From: Diatrype stigma
Taxonomy: Eukaryota; Ascomycota; Sordariomycetes; Xylariales; Diatrypaceae
Reading direction: 5' to 3'
Assembly (NCBI GenBank): GCA_022225965.2
Contig: JAKJXP020000120.1
Location: forward strand, 1 to 64,000
DNA: 64,000 nt
Below are positions 59,334-64,000 of the stretch, in pieces. The translations under genes and the position numbers were made by a program. The notes under the pieces were generated by a model. It was not told the origin of the DNA and did not search any database. It saw only the letters and a list, made by a program, of their open reading frames with translations. Position 1 is the first letter of the stretch. Each line of letters starts with the position of its first letter.

Positions 59334-61175
59334 CTATGCCGCTTTGGTGGTCCCGTTCTCTTCAGCTGCTGCTGCTGCATCGGGATCCTCACCACCATGC
59401 GCCGTACCAGGCCGGCTGGCAGGGGCGATGCTAGACGGCCTGCTCAGGTTGCGCCTCAGCCTCTTCCCATTTTTGGTATCGAACAGGCTCTTCACTCTTC
59501 TCAGCCTCGCCCATCGTTCCTTGTCCTTCGCGTCTCGCACGGCTGGGTCCTCCTCTTCATTAGACGCAGCTACCACGTCTGTGTTCGGCGTAGAGGGATC
59601 CCCTTGGCCTTCGACTCCCTGCTGATCCCTATCACCACCACCAGTAACCCCGCTAGCATCATCACGGCTACCACTGTTTGCGCCTGCGGCCCCCTTCGAT
59701 GGTGTCACCGGCACGGAGGCAGATGAGCGGTGGAATATTCTAGGCCGACTGCTCTTCGCAGCTTGGCCGCGTAGGTACGAAGTATTCTTGAGCGTCTGGG
59801 CCAGAACTTCCCACCCTGCCTTGTTCTCCTTGACCTTGGAAGCGGGGTTCTTCTGGGCTGAAGGGTTCCGCCAAGGGCAGAAGAAACGGTGTTCGCGGAC
59901 GGGGTCGAGGTGGTCCATGGGGGCGGGGACGAGTATTTCACCGGTCGCTTCGTCAACTTCCTTACTTTTGAACATCCACAGACCTAGGCGACGTAAGCAG
60001 GTAGCGCAAGAGGCCGAGTTGGGCACGGGACCAATGCGCGGGTTGTTGAGGCCTTGCCATCCAGCCAGGGCGAGGGCGAGGGCGACATCGTTGACTGCTG
60101 TCGAGGAATTTTTCGCTGGTGAAGGCGGAGGTGGCTCTGTGAAGAAGTCGGCCGGGAGTTGCGCCTTTGCCGCTTGTAGGTCTAGATGCTCGGGTAGACG
60201 GAGATTGAAGAGGTACGGGAGAAAGGAGGGTCGGGTGGCTAAGTCATCGTACCGTTCACGGAGGGAAGCGAGTGCGGTTTGGGGATTCGAAAGCGGGAGG
60301 CGCAGAAGAGCGTCTAATGATAATGTTAGTTCTTTCAACTCGTCTAGGTTTACGCAGCCAGCAGTAGGATTCCACGTCCAATAGAAGATAGGACCTAAAA
60401 CACCGACACTGATAGGAAGGTGGGAGTTGGACGTCGGCTTACCATCGCATGCACGTTTTCTCCATAGACAATCCTCTGAGTGGGCCTCGACTATCAACTC
60501 GGCGAACTTGTTGACCACGGCCTCCTGAATCCCCGCGTCGACTGTCACGGACACAGTCACAGAGACGCCATCTTCCTTACCGCCTGCCTCTCTCCTTGCG
60601 CTCGTCTGGACCACCAACTCCTTGTTGCAAAGCGTACAGCGGACGCGCTCCTTACCCTGGCAAACCCATCCTCTCTTGGCCCACTCGATCTCGTTGAGCT
60701 TGTCGGGCTTGGGCATCCATTCCGTCAGTTCTTGGAATGTGGCTAGCCGTCGGATGAGCTGGTCGCGATCCCCTGGACAGAATTTGGGCTCTGGCGCAGG
60801 CAAGCTGATACCCCCTGCCCTCTTCTCTTTAGATGGTAATCCAAGTCTGGCCACGAAGGATGATGGTGTCGAGGGTACAGTCGTTACATTTCCCGTGGTG
60901 GATGCTAGAATACCGACTCGCCGTCGCTTGTATAAGTCATCGTTGGCTGGTGAAGAGACGCCGAGACCTGAGGTGGAGTTCACCTTAGGCGATGAGGCCG
61001 CAGCAATGCGATCGATGGAGGGGGAAGGGGAGGGAGGAACGGAAGGAGAGTTTGGAATGGCGCTGCTTCGAGCTAATCCATTTCGTTCTTCTTGCTCGGA
61101 CGAGGGCCGGGATGGCGATGATCGATTGCCGAGTCCCTGAATTAGTGCATTGAATTTCCTCTTAGTAGCATTCAT
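59334..61175 (-). CDS. C3HC zinc-finger protein (NIPA / Rsm1 family)
   Basis: Nuclear protein of the zf-C3HC family; relatives are fission-yeast Rsm1 (mRNA export) and animal NIPA (F-box-like). Two exons, 60443-61175 and 59334-60394, with a 48-nt intron, give 597 residues; unspliced, the frame stays open at 613. The zinc-finger domain (about 130-290) has FCPGDRDQLIRRLATF, WAKRGWVCQGKERVRCTLC and AHSEDCLWRKRACD, giving the C-x2-C ... H-x3-C type ligands. A second Cys/His region (about 390-450, SCATCLRRLGLWMF ... DPVREHRFFCPWRN) is the Rsm1-like C-terminal domain. The ends are disordered, Ser/Pro-rich at the N-terminus and with a basic stretch (RLRRVKSLFDTKNGKRLRRN) near the C-terminus. Divergent from HAL2. 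Confidence 0.87.
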   Translation of the reverse strand: MNATKRKFNALIQGLGNRSSPSRPSSEQEERNGLARSSAIPNSPSVPPSPSPSIDRIAAASSPKVNSTSGLGVSSPANDDLYKRRRVGILASTTGNVTTVPSTPSSFVARLGLPSKEKRAGGISLPAPEPKFCPGDRDQLIRRLATFQELTEWMPKPDKLNEIEWAKRGWVCQGKERVRCTLCNKELVVQTSARREAGGKEDGVSVTVSVTVDAGIQEAVVNKFAELIVEAHSEDCLWRKRACDGKPTSNSHLPISVGVLGPIFYWTWNPTAGCVNLDELKELTLSLDALLRLPLSNPQTALASLRERYDDLATRPSFLPYLFNLRLPEHLDLQAAKAQLPADFFTEPPPPSPAKNSSTAVNDVALALALAGWQGLNNPRIGPVPNSASCATCLRRLGLWMFKSKEVDEATGEILVPAPMDHLDPVREHRFFCPWRNPSAQKNPASKVKENKAGWEVLAQTLKNTSYLRGQAAKSSRPRIFHRSSASVPVTPSKGAAGANSGSRDDASGVTGGGDRDQQGVEGQGDPSTPNTDVVAASNEEEDPAVRDAKDKERWARLRRVKSLFDTKNGKRLRRNLSRPSSIAPASRPGTAHGGEDPDAAAAAEENGTTKAA

Positions 61176-62154
61176 AGCCGGATAGGATCCTGGCAGAGTT
61201 GTTATGCGATGCCAAAGAGGTAGGGCAGGGAAACGGTTCGAATGAAGAAAGTCGAGTAAAGTAGTCGAGGGGTGTGCTTAGTTGATTTGGGTACTTCTCT
61301 ATGTAAACTGCGAGACAAGGGCGATAAAGCGGTAGATGAATCTCAACGATAATAACAAGGCGGCGCAAGTGTGACAAGAGATACGCTGCTGATTACTGTT
61401 GCTGCTGGTGATGATTTTAGTGATGGTTGCTCTGATGCTTTCAGTTTAGGGGCTAGCTTTGTTGATAGGTACATGTAGGTACGAAGTATTTGGCACCTGC
61501 ACAACGTCATTGGTGCATTGGTGATCTTATCGTCTAGTTAGCGCTTGGCTTCTAGAACCTCACTTATAGTACATACATATATGTACATTTCGGTTTTAGC
61601 GCATGTACCGATGATCGCTGGCTGGGTTATGTAATCATGTAGCTGGCTGGCTGGGTGATAGGTGCTGTATGTATACATAACTTAGGGACCTAATAGGGCT
61701 GTCGGGCGCGGACGTCGGTAGATTATGTCTGTAGGCCGCGGCTCCGGCTTCCCCGCCTTCCGTTGCAGCTTTTACACAGCTTCAATGGCGGGGTCCTTTT
61801 TGGCAGGGTCTGTCTTTTTGCGGTAGGTAATCCGGAATGAATTAGATTGTCAACTTCGCTCCATTGTGTAGGAACTCAACCTATGCTAAGAAAGTAGTAG
61901 GTTGGTAGCCTTTGCCTGTCCGTATAAGGGGAGTCTATTGATCCATTGATTCGTCTAATACTACCTACATATCCTACATACACACTTGTAGTCACCTACA
62001 TAGTCCCCATAGCCGAGCCCACTCCCTACCCCTCCGTACACACCGTCTGTACGATTATCTACCTAGCTCAGGTGCCAATATAAACAGTACCGCAGGCGTA
62101 TACGTCATCACGTAAAAGACAACCGAAGTTTTAGCTACATACTTAGTTACTTCT
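61176..62154. promoter_or_regulatory. Divergent promoter region of the C3HC protein and HAL2 genes
   Basis: About 1.0 kb with no gene. Simple sequence and TACCTA/CTACAT words; no specific factor site is claimed. Confidence 0.5.
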
Positions 62155-63432
62155 ATGAAGGACAACAAGACACATCGTGACCGCAGCAGGAAACAACGAA
62201 TACCTACCAGACTGCTCTTCACCTTCGTATCTATCGCCGTCGTCGTCCTGGCCCTGCTCCTTTCGACCACTAGAATCCTCCCCCGCATCGCCCAAGTCGC
62301 CTCCCACTTGGTCTTGATTCCCTTTACCGCCACTACTCGTACCAACATCGCTGCTACTTTGCCCACCCGCGCAAACATGTCGACCTACGCCAAGGAGCTC
62401 GAGATTGCCCAGCTCGCCGTCCAGCGGGCCTCCATCCTCACCAAGCGGGTCTTCCACGAGAAGGCCAAGGGCACCGTGTCCAAGGATGACAAGTCCCCCG
62501 TAACGATCGGCGACTTCGGCGCCCAGGCGCTCATCATCAGCGCCCTCAAGGCCAACTTCCCGGAGGACGAGATCGTCGCCGAGGAAGAGGCCGCCTCGCT
62601 ACGGACGAACGAGGCCCTGCGCCAGACCATCTGGGACCTCGTCAAGACCACACAGCTCTCCGACCCCTCCGCCGAGTCCGCCCTGGGCGGCGAGATCGCC
62701 GACGAGGACGCCATGCTGACCATGATCGACCACGGCAACAGCAAGGGCGGCGCCAGCGGCCGCATCTGGGCCATCGACCCCATCGACGGCACGCTCGGCT
62801 TCCTGCGCGGCGGCCAGTACGCCGTGTGCCTGGCCCTCATCGTCGACGGCCAGGTCCAGGTCGGCGTCCTGGGCTGCCCGAACCTGCCCGTCGACGACAC
62901 CGCGCCGCTGACCGGGAGCGTGGGGGAGGAGGGCGGCAGCGGCGTGCTGTTCTCGGCCGTGCTCGGGCAGGGGGCCAGCAGCCGGCCGCTGACGACGGGC
63001 GGGCTGGCCGAGCAGAAGACCATCGCCATGCGGCCCCTGTCCGACATGAGCGCGGCCACGTTCTGCGAGAGCGTCGAGGCCGGGCACTCGGCGCACGGCG
63101 ACCAGGCCGAGATCGCGAAGAAGCTGGGCATCACCAACCCGAGCGTGCGGCTGGACTCGCAGGCCAAGTACGCGTCGATCGCGCGCGGCGCCGGCGACAT
63201 CTACCTGCGGCTGCCCGTCAAGGCCACGTACCAGGAGAAGATCTGGGACCACGCGGCGGGCGACCTCATCGTCCGCGAGGCCGGCGGCGCCGTCACCGAC
63301 ATCCAGGGCAAGACGCTCGACTTCAGCGTCGGCCGGACGCTGGCGAACAACAAGGGCGTCATCGCGGCCCCGGCGAGCGTGCACTCCAAGGTGCTCGCCG
63401 CCGTGCAGGAGGTGTGGAACAACAAAAAATAA
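62155..63432 (+). CDS. MET22: 3'(2'),5'-bisphosphate nucleotidase HAL2 / MET22
   Basis: Removes the 3' phosphate of PAP (and PAPS), the by-product of sulfate assimilation; lithium- and sodium-sensitive target in yeast. Single exon. From the ATG at 62155: 425 residues; from the ATG at 62377: 351, the usual cytosolic size starting MSTYAKELEIAQ. Metal-site motifs are intact: EEEA (with the preceding DEIVAE), DPIDGT (about 208-213) and WDHAAGDLIVREAGG (about 364-378). The extra 74 residues of the long form contain one clear hydrophobic segment (LLFTFVSIAVVVLALLLS) after a basic stretch, suggesting a signal anchor or a mitochondrial or secretory presequence. Both starts may be used; the downstream ATG has the better context. 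MET10 is on the same window, in the same sulfur pathway. Confidence 0.93.
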   Translation: MKDNKTHRDRSRKQRIPTRLLFTFVSIAVVVLALLLSTTRILPRIAQVASHLVLIPFTATTRTNIAATLPTRANMSTYAKELEIAQLAVQRASILTKRVFHEKAKGTVSKDDKSPVTIGDFGAQALIISALKANFPEDEIVAEEEAASLRTNEALRQTIWDLVKTTQLSDPSAESALGGEIADEDAMLTMIDHGNSKGGASGRIWAIDPIDGTLGFLRGGQYAVCLALIVDGQVQVGVLGCPNLPVDDTAPLTGSVGEEGGSGVLFSAVLGQGASSRPLTTGGLAEQKTIAMRPLSDMSAATFCESVEAGHSAHGDQAEIAKKLGITNPSVRLDSQAKYASIARGAGDIYLRLPVKATYQEKIWDHAAGDLIVREAGGAVTDIQGKTLDFSVGRTLANNKGVIAAPASVHSKVLAAVQEVWNNKK

Positions 63433-63682
63433 AAGGCGGGCGCTACACACTTAGTTTTGCATATACATAGATAGGACAGGTACGCATGTGCAAAAAGGTC
63501 TAGAAGCCATAGTGTACATATATGATATACATCTTTCTGGTCTTAGCACATTCCATCTGCCAACCATCCTAGCATAGAGTATAGTATATACCTAAAGTAG
63601 AGACCAGTACAAAATACACACACCCCCTTGTCCGGCTGTTGATCCAGAAGAAGAAAGGATGGCCAGACCGAAGAAAGTGCAA

Positions 63683-64000
63683 TCATTTGATCTTCTTCTG
63701 CTTCAGCTTGATTGTCTCGTCGTTCACGAAGATACCCTTGCCCTTGTACGGCTCCGGGCGCCTCCACTTGCGTATGTTGGCGGCCAGCGACATGACCACC
63801 TCCCGGTTGATGCCCTCGAGCAGGATGCGCGTCGGCTGGGGCGTGGTCGCCTTCACGCCCAGCGGCACGGGCTCCTCCACTGGGTGCGTGAAGCCGAGCT
63901 TCAGGCACACGAACATCTGGCCCGGCCACTGGGCCAGGCGCGGGCGCTCCTCGACCGAGGCACGGTATCCGACACCGACCAGGCGGAGGATCGCCGTGTG
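63683..64000 (-). CDS. Mitochondrial ribosomal protein uL6 (partial, runs off the right edge)
   Basis: The last 105 residues of a bacterial-type ribosomal protein L6 are present in one open frame that enters from the right edge; the start and N-terminal part lie outside the window. Matching blocks are TAILRLVGVGYRASVE, LKLGFTHPVEEPVP, GINREVVMSLAANIRKWRRPEPYKGKGI and the short basic end KLKQKKIK. The GYRA and PEPYKGKGI patterns are the L6 signature, where the protein touches the large-subunit rRNA near the factor-binding site. The uL6 of fungal mitochondria has the same basic tail. It is the nuclear-encoded mitochondrial form rather than the cytosolic L9, which lacks the PEPYKGKG end. Confidence 0.88.
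   Translation of the reverse strand, partial: HTAILRLVGVGYRASVEERPRLAQWPGQMFVCLKLGFTHPVEEPVPLGVKATTPQPTRILLEGINREVVMSLAANIRKWRRPEPYKGKGIFVNDETIKLKQKKIK

Noticed and set aside
45404..63432. MET10 and HAL2 as a sulfur-assimilation gene cluster
   Set aside because: They are 13.5 kb apart with unrelated genes between them and on opposite strands; noted as proximity only.

Overview
The window is a gene-dense piece of nuclear DNA from a filamentous ascomycete (Pezizomycotina, probably Sordariomycetes-like). The signs are short GT-AG introns of about 48-190 nt with CTAAC/CTGAC-type branch sites, GC-rich coding regions separated by 0.3-5 kb of microsatellite-rich DNA, intron-containing tRNA genes, and proteins of recognisable fungal families. 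It looks like a draft assembly: there is one 10-N gap and there are several long C/G homopolymers. Nothing I saw looks like a transposon, virus or CRISPR element.

Layout. 0-1.1 kb: small secreted protein of the PhiA / IgE-binding type. 1.5-9.4 kb: a divergent lactose-use pair, an intracellular GH2 beta-galactosidase (-) and a LAC12-type lactose permease (+), sharing a 1.7 kb promoter region. 10-13.9 kb: a large proline-rich, coiled-coil protein of unknown function. 13.9-18.8 kb: a gene desert with 8-bp tandem repeats. 18.8-22 kb: Hsp90 co-chaperone AHA1, tRNA-Thr, ATP-synthase assembly factor FMC1. 22.5-26.8 kb: EngB-type mitochondrial GTPase with a long extra C-terminus, and an SWF1-type DHHC palmitoyltransferase. 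28-30.8 kb: telomere protein RAP1. 31.3-33.3 kb: an unknown protein split by the assembly gap. 34.5 kb: tRNA-Ser. 36-38.6 kb: TRF4-type non-canonical poly(A) polymerase. 39.8-41.7 kb: RCC1 (Ran exchange factor). 43.7-44.2 kb: Cys-rich metallothionein-like protein. 45.4-48.6 kb: sulfite reductase flavoprotein MET10. 49.8-50.9 kb: nitrilase-superfamily amidase. 51.7-52.6 kb: probable S/T-rich surface protein. 53.3-56.8 kb: P1B copper ATPase. 59.3-61.2 kb: C3HC zinc-finger protein. 62.2-63.4 kb: HAL2/MET22 PAP phosphatase. Right edge: mitochondrial ribosomal protein uL6 (partial).

How the genes relate. Most are unlinked housekeeping genes. Three groupings are worth noting: (i) the beta-galactosidase/permease pair, an arrangement known for bgaD-lacpA in Aspergillus nidulans; (ii) a metallothionein-like gene and a copper-type ATPase 9 kb apart, with two sulfur-assimilation genes (MET10, HAL2) in the same 20 kb; (iii) FMC1 and the EngB-type GTPase, both mitochondrial, sharing one 473-bp divergent promoter. 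Intron borders were inferred by reading frame continuity and family conservation only; no RNA evidence was available. I found no convincing undescribed multi-gene system. The most unusual points are protein-level: the GTPase fusion, the RAP1 repeat architecture, the HAL2 membrane extension, the frame break in the permease, and two stop-free introns.
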